Shown: one piece after another, positions 24,056-36,100 of the stretch
How the letters are laid out: each line of letters opens with the position of its first letter
How positions within the stretch are numbered: the first letter of the stretch is position 1
Source: Triops longicaudatus
Taxonomy: Eukaryota; Arthropoda; Branchiopoda; Notostraca; Triopsidae
Length of the DNA: 64,000 nt
Assembly: GCA_022885665.1 (NCBI GenBank)
Contig: JAGQDJ010000005.1
Span: 310,001-374,000 of the forward strand
Direction: 5' to 3'
The notes under the pieces: generated by a model
Databases searched by the model: none
What the model was told of the DNA's origin: nothing
The model's input: only the letters and a program-made list of their open reading frames with translations
Position numbers and translations under genes: made by a program

Positions 24056-24824
24056 GTACATACCTGTCTGTTACTCTTGGTACATTATTTTCTGTAAAAA
24101 AAGGGTATAATGGTACAGTTCGTTACCAATGCATCGTTTTGTTTTTCGACGCGTGTTCCTGTAAGGTTGCCCCTACGAAATTGGTATACCGCTTCGTTCT
24201 GTTAGCTTTATTTATGAATATCTTTTTGAAAATGAAATACAGAGATTGCGTAGAAAAAACGTTTACCAGAATGTACCAGAATGTGTCGACGTACCTTTTG
24301 GATTTTTCTTGGGTTAATTTTCCTTCATATTTTTTTTTGCATCGCAGAATGGAGTGACACCGAAACATTTACCTGGTTTGCCTTAGTTATTAATACGTAA
24401 TATTTGTTAATGGGGCTGTGCCTAGGATTGTGGTTCCGCATGCAATTTCTTTTTGTTTGAGGTTCTCCCCCATTGGAAAACTTTTTGGGAGGGGGTGAAC
24501 CCTCTAACCCCTCCCCCCCCGAGTACAGCACTTGTTACTTATACTATGTACTAATAAAACGGATATACCACACAAAAGAAAAGTCTTGTAAGTTTTTGTA
24601 TCCTGTATTTTTAAGGCTCACTCAGCTCAAAACTCGCTGAGTTGTTACAATTGGTTACCACAACAGTTTCGAATGTATGCCTAAGTTTTTTTTCTTTTCG
24701 TAAGCCGAGGTCTGTTTCAAGTGTGTCAAAAAATTACAGCAGGTAACATCAGAAATTGGTTACAAATTAACAGAGAGGAATTATCATCATCACCAACATC
24801 ATGGGGGGAAGGGAAATATCTGTT
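24056..24824. other. Convergent 3' flank of the NFATC2IP-like gene and Ran
   Basis: An AT-rich 3' region with a poly(A)-signal-like AATAAA at 24553. The G/C-homopolymer stretch around 24465-24521 (GGGAGGGGG and CCTCCCCCCCC about 35 bp apart) is self-complementary. It resembles the ends of the larger hAT-like element at 43.8-44.7 kb, but no target duplication was found. Confidence 0.4.
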
Positions 24825-25585
24825 TTACAAATCTTCATCATCTTCAGGCAAAGCAGTTTGCTGAGCTTCTTCCAACTCGCCTTCGATTTGTTTTTGCCAC
24901 GTAGGATCCATCTGGACTTCGGGAGGCTGCAAAGCCGGCATGGCCACGAATTCTAGGTTGGGGTCTCCGATGAGTTTACGCGCTAACCAGAGGAAAGGTT
25001 TTTCGAAGTTATAGTTGGATTTTGCGGAGATGTCGTAGTATTGGAGGTTCTTCTTGCGGTGGAAAACGATCGTTTTGGCTTTGACTTTACGGTCCTTAAT
25101 GTCCACCTTGTTGCCACACAGCACAATAGGAATGTTTTCGCAAACACGAACCAAATCACGGTGCCAGTTGGGCACGTTTTTGTAGGTAACACGGGAGGTG
25201 ACGTCAAACATAATAATGGCACATTGACCCTAAGAATAAAAAAAAAAACTATAATATTAACTGAGCCATGAACAGCTACACAAGAAATCAGCTGTCTAAA
25301 TACGAAACGACAGGGAGGGGTGAGAATGAATAGCGTATTCACTTGAATATAGTAGCCGTCTCGCAAGCCACCGAATTTCTCTTGACCGGCAGTATCCCAT
25401 ACGTTAAATCGGATAGGGCCTCGATTCGTGTGGAAAACTAAGGGATGGACTTCGACACCCAGCGTAGCGACGTATTTCTTCTCGAATTCACCCGTCATGT
25501 GACGCTTTACAAAGGTTGTCTTGCCAGTACCGCCGTCACCCACCAATACCAGTTTAAAAGTTGGCATATCTCCTTCGGCCGCCAT
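24825..25585 (-). CDS. RAN: Ran GTPase
   Basis: Two coding exons (25585-25343 and 25229-24825) give 215 residues, one fewer than human Ran. Ran is the small GTPase that gives direction to nuclear import and export and organises mitotic spindles. All G motifs are visible: P-loop GDGGTGKTT at about residues 16-24, switch I/G2 YVATLGVEVHPL, switch II/G3 WDTAGQEKFGGLRDGYYIQ, G4 NKVDIKD and G5 SAKSNYNFEKPF. The acidic tail LPEDDEDL is the Ran-specific C-terminus needed for RanBP binding. A clear acceptor (TTTTCTAG) at about 25593, just before the start codon, shows that the gene has at least one upstream non-coding exon; reading the ORF further upstream only runs through that intron. Confidence 0.98.
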
Positions 25586-27114
25586 GGTGATTCCTAGAAA
25601 ATCAAAAAAAACGTTAGGAATGGCGAACACAATTAGCCGTAAGTGGGCTACAGTGACGTCAGAACGGGGAACTGGTCATACACATGAAGGTATTGTTTTA
25701 AGAACGCTAAAAATTTAAAGAAAGCTGTATCCAATTTAACAACTGAGTGTTAATCACTTCGTTATTGAGCATAACGTACACTAGTAACTATATTTGTAAG
25801 ACGAAATGACCTAGGTTCCAAGGTGCCAACAATGGAATGTTGGATGGACGTGCAGGCAATTCTTTCTAGAAACTTTCGAAGGAAGCATAGAAAATGCAGA
25901 ATTAGTGCGACTAAAACGATGACAACCTGCGTGGAGGAAACTAGGAAAGTTAGGAAAGTTAGAGAAAGCAGTTAGAGGAAGAAATTTATTCGTATCATGG
26001 CAATTTCGGCGCGCAATGTTATACACGGTTAGTTACCAAGGATTCTAAGCCTTAAGCCGGTTTTGTTTGAATCAGAATTTAGGCCAAACGAATCACGGCA
26101 GGGGCTAAAATTTCACACAGAGCAAAGAAATTAGTAATGCAGACAGTCTTACCTAGTATTTATGCTGCAATGAGGTAAGATGAACGAGATAAACCAGGAT
26201 TTTGCAGTGAAACGCCGTAAGTCGTTAAAGTTCACTATGGCGTTCCGCGTAGCGACGGCAATAGCAGCCCTGCGTTGCCACTTTCTATTATTTTTCAAAT
26301 TTGTACAGCATTGCCTGGTGAACTCTGTAATCAAAATGTATATAAATTCTAATCGTAGCTTATCATTAAGGTATTAATTACTGTATGTATTTAAATAATA
26401 TTATTTTATTTTTAATGAAGGAGATTGCGTGTATCTGAAAACGCGTAAAACGAGTTTCCTAATTCTATCTCACTTTAATAATGACGTCAACCCAGCGAAA
26501 AGTAAGGGAAGCCCAAGCGTATAGAGACACGAAGTATCGATATTCTGCAGCTCATATCGAAAATCAAGTGCAGTCGTGGGCGATATCTTCGGCCGCCGCC
26601 TTCGTTTGCGTTTTGTCTGTCGTATTCCAAGACAATTCCTCTTGTCTGTAGCGGTATGTTTGCTTGAAAAGTGTTGCCAAGCCTTCATTGCTGGCGTGGG
26701 TTATGTGTCAGTCTCCATTTCTTCTGATTAAAGTGTATTTCCGTGCAAAAATTCTTAAAAATAGTGGCTGAGCCGTTCAACTCCCTGAGCCATTCCGACT
26801 GTCTCTCCCTTGTGTGTGTATTGATTTTTAGTCTGGCCTTTGCTTTCCCGGCACGCACATTACTACTCGCTTAATCTTTACGAAAATAAGCCTAAGCAAC
26901 GAGAAATCATACTGCCAAAGTTTCTACACCCTTTTTCCATCCGAAATAGTTCTCCTAACTCAGTGCCCGTAAGGATTTGCCTTCTTAGATACATGTGGAA
27001 TCCTGTATAATTCGTTCTCAACCCTCAGAAACTTGGCTTTTATGCGTTACGTCACCGGCTATTGGTAACACAACGCTACGTTTGGCGAAATAATTGCGCA
27101 AAAGTACTTCAATC
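25586..27114. promoter_or_regulatory. Divergent region between Ran and the syntaxin gene
   Basis: About 1.5 kb between the two start codons. It must hold the Ran 5' UTR exon(s) and both promoters. I see no other gene. The orientation (Ran leftward, syntaxin rightward) matches the vertebrate RAN-STX2 neighbourhood. Confidence 0.45.
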
Positions 27115-30100
27115 ATGACCAAAGACAGACTTGCAGCCTTAAAAGCCGTAAGTCCTCCTTTTACTCCTCTTAAATGCTTTACGTTTCTTAAGTTCGCCCA
27201 GGTGTTACTCCGATTTCGTCAACGTGTACTAGTTTAATTCGTTTTTAATCTAAAGTAGCATTTTAGTCTACATGAATTCGAATAACATTATCCTAATGGT
27301 CGTGAAGCGAGTTTACTCTTAAACTTTTGTAAAAAATGCTGATAAATAACGTTACAGAGTTTTTGGTATCCTGAACTGCGTCGATTATATGCTATGCCTA
27401 GAAGTTAAAATATGAAACAAGGCAAATTTCGAAGATTTAATTTTCCGGTAAAAGAAGAATAAATAAAAAATGAGTGACGTAGCATCCGAATAGTGCATCA
27501 CTTGCATTTTCAGCCCCATACATTTCAGCTTTTTCGCTTCCTGAAATGAATTCCTTCAGTGTCATCCTAATTATTTATTCCATTCTTTACATAACTTTTG
27601 ATAAGTTTAAGCGAAAAAACACTGAAAACCTAATCTTCAGTATATTGCTACGAGACATACGAAGTAGTCATGTTGTGTGACAAGCGTACTACTTTTTTAA
27701 GCTTATCAAGTAAGTAAGTAAACAGTTGGCATAGCGGCGAGTTTTAATCTTGCAAGTTTCATCATCCTGAAACAGCTTTATCAGTAGAAGTGTGGTTCTT
27801 TTCGGTGATTCACCGTTCAATTCGCCTTTGTTTTTAATACACTGAAGGCCAAACGTGTGTTTGAAGGGGGTGGGGCTAAACAGTGTATTATCTTTTCTTC
27901 GATAAAACCTACAGCTCTTCAGTACTTCCATTACGTTTTCCGTTCCAGTTTTATTGATCGTGTTTTCATTTAGCCCGTTCGTTACTCACTTTGTAAGTAC
28001 AATGCTCTTACAAGTAGCGCATAAATTAGGACGAGCGAAGAAAAAAATTCAAGAGAAAGTTGAAACTAAAAGTGGGAAAAAAATCTTCAACCCACGCTCG
28101 TACGTTCAGGCGCGTGGGCATCTTTCGGATGTGTACTCCACCTTTTTTGTAACCCGGAAAATGTTAAAGGTTGTCATTGCAGGTAAACTATAGCCACTAT
28201 TCTATCGTAAAATAAACGTTAGCACTTTCGGAGAGTGAGAGCTCATTTATCCCGTTTTCTAGTTCAGAAGTGTGTTGATAAACATTAAAAACTCGGGTAA
28301 AGAAAACTTATGATAAATAGCTACCGGTTAGCAAAGTTTCAATCCATTCAAAGTAGCCAATGTTATCAGTAGCATGTACCACTGTCTGAACGATTTTTGG
28401 AAGCGAAAGTTGATACATTGGAGATTGAACATTACATTCAATATTAGTTTGCATCAGTAGTTGTGTTATACTTAATCGCTAATAAAAAAATAGTACACAT
28501 GGAGCAAATTTTACCGACTAAGTGTCCCAGGGTGTTTTAACGCTACCGTCGCTTGTATGTGAACAATTCCATCCATGCGTAGATTTTATCCATTGGTGAA
28601 AAAAAGTTGTGAGATTTATGAGTTGTAATATGAAGAAGTTGTTTTAATTAAAATAAATGAATGTGTGGTTATGTGTCGTGCAACGCCAATGATTTGTCTT
28701 TTTTCGTTCGTTGATTAGGCGCAGAGCGACGACGATGACGTCAGCCCGGACGATGTGGCCGTAAATGTGGAACCACGCGATGGATTCATGGACGAATTCT
28801 TTGCAGAGGTTTGTATAATTAAAATTCATATCTGGGGAGGGATTTTCGTGTCTCCAAAGGGTTACATCGTATTTTGTCTACACCCACACGCCTGTTACTT
28901 CAGTGACTCCTTTCAAAGCAGAGACATTGACTAACACTGTAGGATCCGCGTGTCCGAATATCAGTTAAACGTATAATCTAATGGTCCTTTTAGCATACAA
29001 TCAATGCAGTGTAAGGCGACTTCGGTACTGCAGTTGGAAAAGGAGGCAAAGGGTGCCATCACAGTAGAATCGCCTTTAAACGAACCCCACCTTAACATAA
29101 AAATTGTTCGATATATCCAAATTTCGTAATGTCAAGCTTTTTTTGCATATATTTAATTAAAAATTGTACAACCGGTTTATCTATAAACGAGAGTTCATTA
29201 TAAAAGGGTTAGTTGTAACAAGGTCCTGTTGTATTTTTTCATATTTTGAACACAACTTCCGTCGAAGCTATACTTCGCCTGACTGTATACTGCCTGGATG
29301 GACTGGGCTTCTCCAGTTAATCGAACTCCATCGTGCTTGGTTAATACTTCACATCAACTTGAAAAGCCATCAAAAGAAACTATTACTCGAAACAAAAGAC
29401 TTATTATCTGTAGTTTCCACAGCCAATAACAAACACTTCTGAAATGGGTCCATTCAAGTGGAATCGATGATACACACCTGGTACCTGGATTGTCTATCAC
29501 GACATCCTTTGTAATCAAACGACTGATGGAATACCACTAGAAAGCATTGAATGCGGACATCTGTGGGCTGAGCGAAGTGAGCCATTATGATCGTGCACGC
29601 ACTCATTGAAACAAGTGAGCCAAGGAATAGACCATGTTCTCATATTCACAATACTACGTAAAAAAAAGAAAGTTTGGCCAATCCGCTCAGAAGTACCAAC
29701 GATTAACATTTCTCGTTGTTGTATTTTTTAACTGAAATTGATCGTCATGGCTCTACTTATTCTTTTGGTGAGAATGCAACACTTTTTTCAATCTAGCGTC
29801 ACACGTCGAAAGAAATCATGACTGAGAGACAATTCAGTGATACTGGTGTAACAAGACCACGTGCACAGTTATTAAGATTCTAGAGTCTTGAAATCAGATT
29901 ATTAATTTTAGTTGTTGGGAATAACGATTTGAAGTTTTCTCCATCGAAAGCTTTTCCTGTACATATTTACAGGTACCATTGAGAGCAGACTGTGCTTTTT
30001 TATCTCGTAAATACATACACGCCTTGTACAGGAGCTCAGGAGATTTTTTTAAGCTACTCTGTGGTTTGAAATAGAATAAAGGACAAAAGAAGTCAAGATC

Positions 30101-33100
30101 GAAAAGTAGATCGGATCAGTGACGTTAGCTGCTGAGGTCTTTTTCATGCGATTCCTTTTTTTTAGTGCGAGAACAAGACGGCAAGAATGAGGAGGTTCAC
30201 TGTTGAAGAGATGCAGAAAAGTCTTAAAAACCGCAGACACTCTTGTGGAGAAGATACATCCCCTCAGAAATTGCGTAAGTGTGAAGAACGGGGAAAGATA
30301 ATAAGGGAGATAAAAGGGAAAGGATGACACCCAAGTAGGAAGCAAAAGAAGGTGTAGGAGGATGAAGAGGAAGGTGTCGGAAGTGGGAGAGAAAGAGACG
30401 AAAAGACAAGTTGCTATTCAGAGTTGGATACACCCCAACCCAATAATCGATACGGCGATGGAAGACTGTATAATTCTCAACAAGAGCTTAGGGAACTTAC
30501 TACATACAACCCCAACTAGTCAGCAAGACCCAAATTGCACCCTGAACACGTCACCATACGTATCAAGGGAGTCGCGAACCACAAACCGTTGGTTAAAATG
30601 GGGAAAAATAACATTATCAACGTTATCATAGCTAGATTAGTGAAACGCAAAAAAAGGCAATTCAGTAGTCTGAGTACTGGTAACCAACAGGACCCTAGCC
30701 AAGATTTGGTTTCGGAGAGGCAGAAGAAATTAGTGGTCGATTTTATGAGACGTTAAGGCGATTATAAGTACTTCTCCTATAATTATAAGACGTATTTCGA
30801 TTCTCTTTCTTATCTGAAGATACAAAAACGGGAGAACAAGGGGCGGGATATCTGATCCCTTTACCGACCTCCTGATTGTGGGCGTGAAGATTAATGTTAA
30901 ATTCTATCAATTGTTGGAAAAACTCCTACATATTGGATAGTAAAAACTAGTGATGTACTGTTTCAGGTAATCACACAATTGCTAGAGAAACTACAATTTG
31001 TTGTATAAACGAATACCTAGAACCTGGAAAGCATTTATAGGTTATAAATCATACAAATTACGGACCGCTACTGTAAAAGCGGATACTTCCAGAATTGTGA
31101 TTAATGTTGCGCGTACTTCATTTTATTCTCTTTCTAATTCGTAGGCTGTAACTTTCTTTCTTTCTCTTACAGTGGAAACTCAACCAGCAACCTTCACCTC
31201 AACGTGAGCATTTATCAGTATTTCAGAAGAACTTTATCCGTAACTCGGCTTTCTTTTGCCCTGCACATAAAAAGAATTGTGTGCATTACACCATTATTTT
31301 TTCACCTTAAATATCGACATCCATATAATTTGCTGAATAACGTTCCGTGGATAGTTCCTTTTCTCATTTAACATCTTTGAGACCCGTTTGTGCAGTTTCT
31401 TCGGATTAACCAGCATTTAATTTACTCAACCTAAGATCGGGTCTCATCTCTTATGGAAGCTGGATATGATGGTTTCTGATGTATTACATTGCTTTTCAGT
31501 AGTACAAACCATACTTTGCCGCAGAAAATGAGATGGAAATTGGATTTTCGTAAAAAAAAGTAAAAAGATTGAATAACGAGGCTCGGTACCGTAACTAGGA
31601 TTTCAGGACGTGGGAGTAATAGGCGATTTTTGGACATTCAAGCATTCTCGTATGTTCGCCGTTAAAAAATTGGAAGAGAAGGGGAGAGGTGAATCCTTAC
31701 CGCCCCGGATACGGGTGAAAGTTTTATTATTCATCTATGTCACGGTATGTAGGAAAGGTTAAGGTAAAGTGATGAAGGTATGACTGGCGTGTGGGTCGAA
31801 CTCCATGGTCTATTCACAGGAACTTTTGTCGGTGAATGTTTTAATGTCCGAGGAGAAACTTATTGTGGTTTGGGCACCCCAGACATCGATAACGTATATC
31901 AAATTGTAATTGAATGGAGGAAAAAAAAGCCATGCGGAACCAACTAACGAGCCAACTAAGCTATTTTGTGTCACTACGCATTATTTATAAGTCTTGACTG
32001 CGTAAGCAGGATTGAAAATCGAAGGCAAAAAGAAGAAAGCTAGGATAAAGGGCTGTTGTGAGGTAATATGTGAGCTAGACATGACAGAAACCTATAATTC
32101 ACACGCTAGATTAGATAAAAAATACACCGAATAGAAATGAGACAATACAGAAAGAGAGGTTATGGGAGCTGTGAAGTGACTTGGTTGACCCTTAAATCCA
32201 ATGAAACTGAGTTCAGAGGGGCGATCTTCTGGCCATGTTACGAGCGGCACGTCCTTCTTCAGTTGCAAACGACAGTTCATAGAGATTGGATTTGGTTTGG
32301 AGAAGGTTCTTTGGGTTTGTTGAGGTGGATGGGCGTGTCAGTAGCAGAAATCGGGTAGCTGGGCCTATACTGCAGAGAAGGCTCGTGACGTCATTAAGGC
32401 GGCATTCCACCTGGCAGAAGTAGTTCCGTAGCGTAAAAGTAAAAAATGAGAGCCATCAGCATCGTTTTTCGATTTTTCACTCGTCCGAAACCATTTTTGG
32501 CAGAACAAGTGGACAGGTGTCGGACCTGGCATTTTGTTTTCGGATGAAAAGGTGATAAAATAGTGTGATTCCTCTCATCGCAAAACGATTTTGCAACTTT
32601 GTGATTGAAGTCTAGACTTTTGACTAGTAGCTGTGTTTAATATTTTAAATTGATCGACATAGCCAGCGGGTATGTAAATTAGGCGACAATTTTGCGCATC
32701 GAAAGTTTTTTGAGATACGGAGAGAAATAAGATTGCGGTCATGAAAATGGAAATTGATTTTCCTTGGGATCTCGCGGGGAATTTAGGTAGGAGGAAGTTT
32801 AGTGGATTAAAGGTCATTTGCTCCTGGTGGTGGGTGTTTATGTTTGCCACGCGTTTCAAGATATATTGTCGAGGTGTGTATTATTTGCAAGGTAGATGCT
32901 GAGTCATCCTGAGTTTCTGAAGAATGATGAACTCGTGGCCCGTTTTTGTAGCAATAAAAGCCAGAAACGGCGAATATTAAAGCAAGTCCCTTAGCTGATT
33001 AATAATGCAGTAAGCAATTAGAGGGTTTCTTGCACCGCAACTCATTTCACATGAGCCCAAGAGGTTGAGTGAAGAACGTTAGTTGCATTCATTAACTAAG

Positions 33101-36100
33101 AGGTTAAGGAATTAGCGCCAGCGACAACACAAAGAGCATGAAAGTAAAGAGAAATGCAAAATTGATGAAGAGCGTGTCAGCTTGGTAGATAAGTTATGAC
33201 GGTTTAAGTTTATCAGTTAGTGAGCGAGAATTTTCGAGTTAAACATCCCATGAATGGAATAACAGGTCTTAAAAACGTGACGCTTATTCGTTAACGCTAT
33301 TACTTGTAAAAGCAACCCAACTAAATTTCAAGTTCATTTAATTTTACGGGACTAACGTCAATTTTAAAAAACAAAAATGTACGCAAAAAACAGAATGCCT
33401 GTTATTCAATTCCAGGCGCATGATTATTCTTGTTCAGTAGTGCTGATTTGTCTTAGTTTAGCCCACTTTTAAAGCCAATTGTGTTGATAGTAGTTTCGGA
33501 TCAGTCGCATAATCCCTACTTATTCGCGTTTCTTAGGATTTTCAAATAAAAGCAGTTTACAGAAATATTGTGAGAAGTTATGTTGTCCAACTTATCAAGT
33601 TTCAGCAGGCTACGTGGAACAAATTGCAATATTTGACTTGGAAGTGTATTAATGTGGCACACGATTATATAGATGTATAAATTGCGGCTGCCAAATAGGT
33701 CCAATACATATTTTTTTTCTCACGTAGGTGGAAGAAATTCGGGAAAATATCGACAAAATTCAAGCCAATGTCGAGGAAGTTAAGAAAAAACACAGCGCCA
33801 TCCTTTCCGCCCCTCAGACTGATGAAAGTGAGCGTTCTTTCCTTTTATGACCCATAAACTTTTATTTTCGGTCATCTTTTCATCTTCCTTCTTTGATTTC
33901 CAGAGGTCAAGCAAGAATTGGAAGATCTGATGGCTGATATTAAGAAAACGGCCAATAAAGTCCGGGCCAAACTCAAAGGTAAGCTCTGCCCCTTTTCCGG
34001 GAGCAGCTCAAGCTTCAATGTTTCCGTGGGGCTTGTCTTGTAACGTACATAACAGTTAACTTCGCCTTTTTTGGGAATTGGTTCCTTCCTGGACGCGATT
34101 ATAGGGCTTTAGTGGGTTAATAATGAAACCACAAAAACTTGGAAAGTATAATAAACCTGGCTTTTGGTCATTAAAGTATCTTTTTTGGGTGCAATTATTG
34201 GAGATGAATTGAAAGCGGTATTAGAAAATCCATATTTGCTCTTCTTTGAAATTGCCATAATTGAGGCTCTGTAAGATGTACATTTTTTTCGAGTCTGAAG
34301 GTAGATTATTGGAAGTTTAGTAAAGGAAAATAAGATAAATTAAAGCTGTCGCTTTTTGTCCTCCGCTAGTGATTGAGCAAAGCATCGAACATGAAGAACA
34401 GACCAACAAGTCTTCAGCAGATTTACGAATACGTAAAACGCAACACTCGACCTTGTCGCGTAAATTTGTGGAAGTCATGACGGAGTACAACAAGACGCAA
34501 ACGGATTACCGAGAACGCTGCAAAGGACGTATTCAACGACAGTTGGAAATTAGTAAGTGAGCAAGAGGAAATGAAACAAGAGAAAAGAGAAAATCTCATC
34601 TTGAAATGTACTATTGTTACTTAATGGCTAATCGAAATGGATTGAATTTAAACGTATGCAGCTGGAAGAACGACGACTAATGAGGAGTTAGAAGACATGT
34701 TGGAACAAGGAAACCCAGCTGTTTTCACCCAAGGGGTAAGTTTGGCCATATTTCATCTTTTTTTCTAATTATAGCGGTTGCTTCGTAAGACACTGGAGCT
34801 GGTCCCAGGTGGCGCCACCAGTGTCTTTTTTTTTACTGTAATAGTAAAACCACTCAAAACTTTCCCTTAACCGAAACTGCTTTCACCTTGTTACAAATTC
34901 ACTATTAACTGTAACGAATTCAGGATATTAAAATAGAAAACAGCTAGCGCTACATGAACAGCGAAAGTTGTTATTTTTATGGCCTCTCTATTTCTTTCAA
35001 ACTTGATTATGGGCCTTAAGAACGGGCCAATGAAACCTAGGTAAATGTTTGAGAACTAGCTTGAGCGTCTCGGGAAAATTCGATGAAATCTCAGTCTGCG
35101 TTCGCTTTACGTCATTAGTCACGAAACCAGGATTGATCGAGTCCAAAGTGTACAATAGCGGGGGCCATGTAGCAAGAGTGACAGCGGTAACTGTCACGCA
35201 AATAATCATAAGGATCCTAGCTTCTAGTACCTAGCATCTGAAGGCTCAAGATGAGCCGTGCCTCTCGTAAGCAGATTTTCCGTGCTCGACCACAATATTT
35301 CACAGTTCCTTTCAGAATGTTGCTGAACTCTATCGGTGAAAGCAGGGAGGAATCGAGATTTCTTTAATTTTTCCTTTGTTTTGCCTTTGTTATATTTTTG
35401 CCGGGAAAAAGTCCTTCCAATTTGTGAATGATACACGACTCCTTGATTGGCAGGCAAAATTCTGTTTAGAAGATATATGAAGGATGGCTAACATGATAAA
35501 ACCGAGGGGTTGGCGAGTGATGAACGACTTGCCCGGGTTGTATTTTTCCCCTTGAGTGATTTTTATGTATTTTTCCTCCTCATTTCTCTCGTTTTTATTA
35601 ATCTCTTATGCCTTTTTCGTAAAAAAGAGTTGCAAGAACCAGACAGGGAAAGAGAAAAATTGAGTACTTTTTTTTGCGGGTTATGATTATTATCCCTTCT
35701 TAGTGTACATTTTTTAAATTTTTTCTTGGCAACAGATCATCATGGAAACCCAACAAGCGAGGCAAACGTTGGCAGACATCGAAGCTCGACACGCAGACAT
35801 CATGAAGCTGGAAAACTCCATCCGGGAACTTCATGACATGTTCATGGATATGGCCATGTTGGTCGAAAGTCAGGTAATGGCGCTTTGGCTTCCGGTGATA
35901 ACACGGTTGATGGTGTAGGACTCCTATTGTGGTCAATTTCAACAGTTCGGAATTTCTCAACCATACGGAGGGAGTTAAACAGTAAAGAAAAAAGGAAGAA
36001 GAAGAATGAAAAAAAATCAATATCGGAAATTACGTTTTTTTAAAAAAAAGACTACTTCGCGTGACGTAATCAGGAGCCCGGTTCGATTGACACTACTTGA

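Noticed and set aside
24411..24540. Possible hAT-like MITE with G/C homopolymer ends
   Set aside because: The inverted stretches are short and no 8-bp flanking duplication was found, so it is not called as an element.
25586..25630. Longer N-terminus for Ran
   Set aside because: The extra residues lie upstream of a strong acceptor next to the conserved start MAAEGDMPTFKLVLVGDG, so they are intron sequence.
32137..32410. Opposed 60-75-codon open frames in syntaxin intron 2
   Set aside because: They overlap on both strands, lack motifs and fit chance open frames in a long intron.
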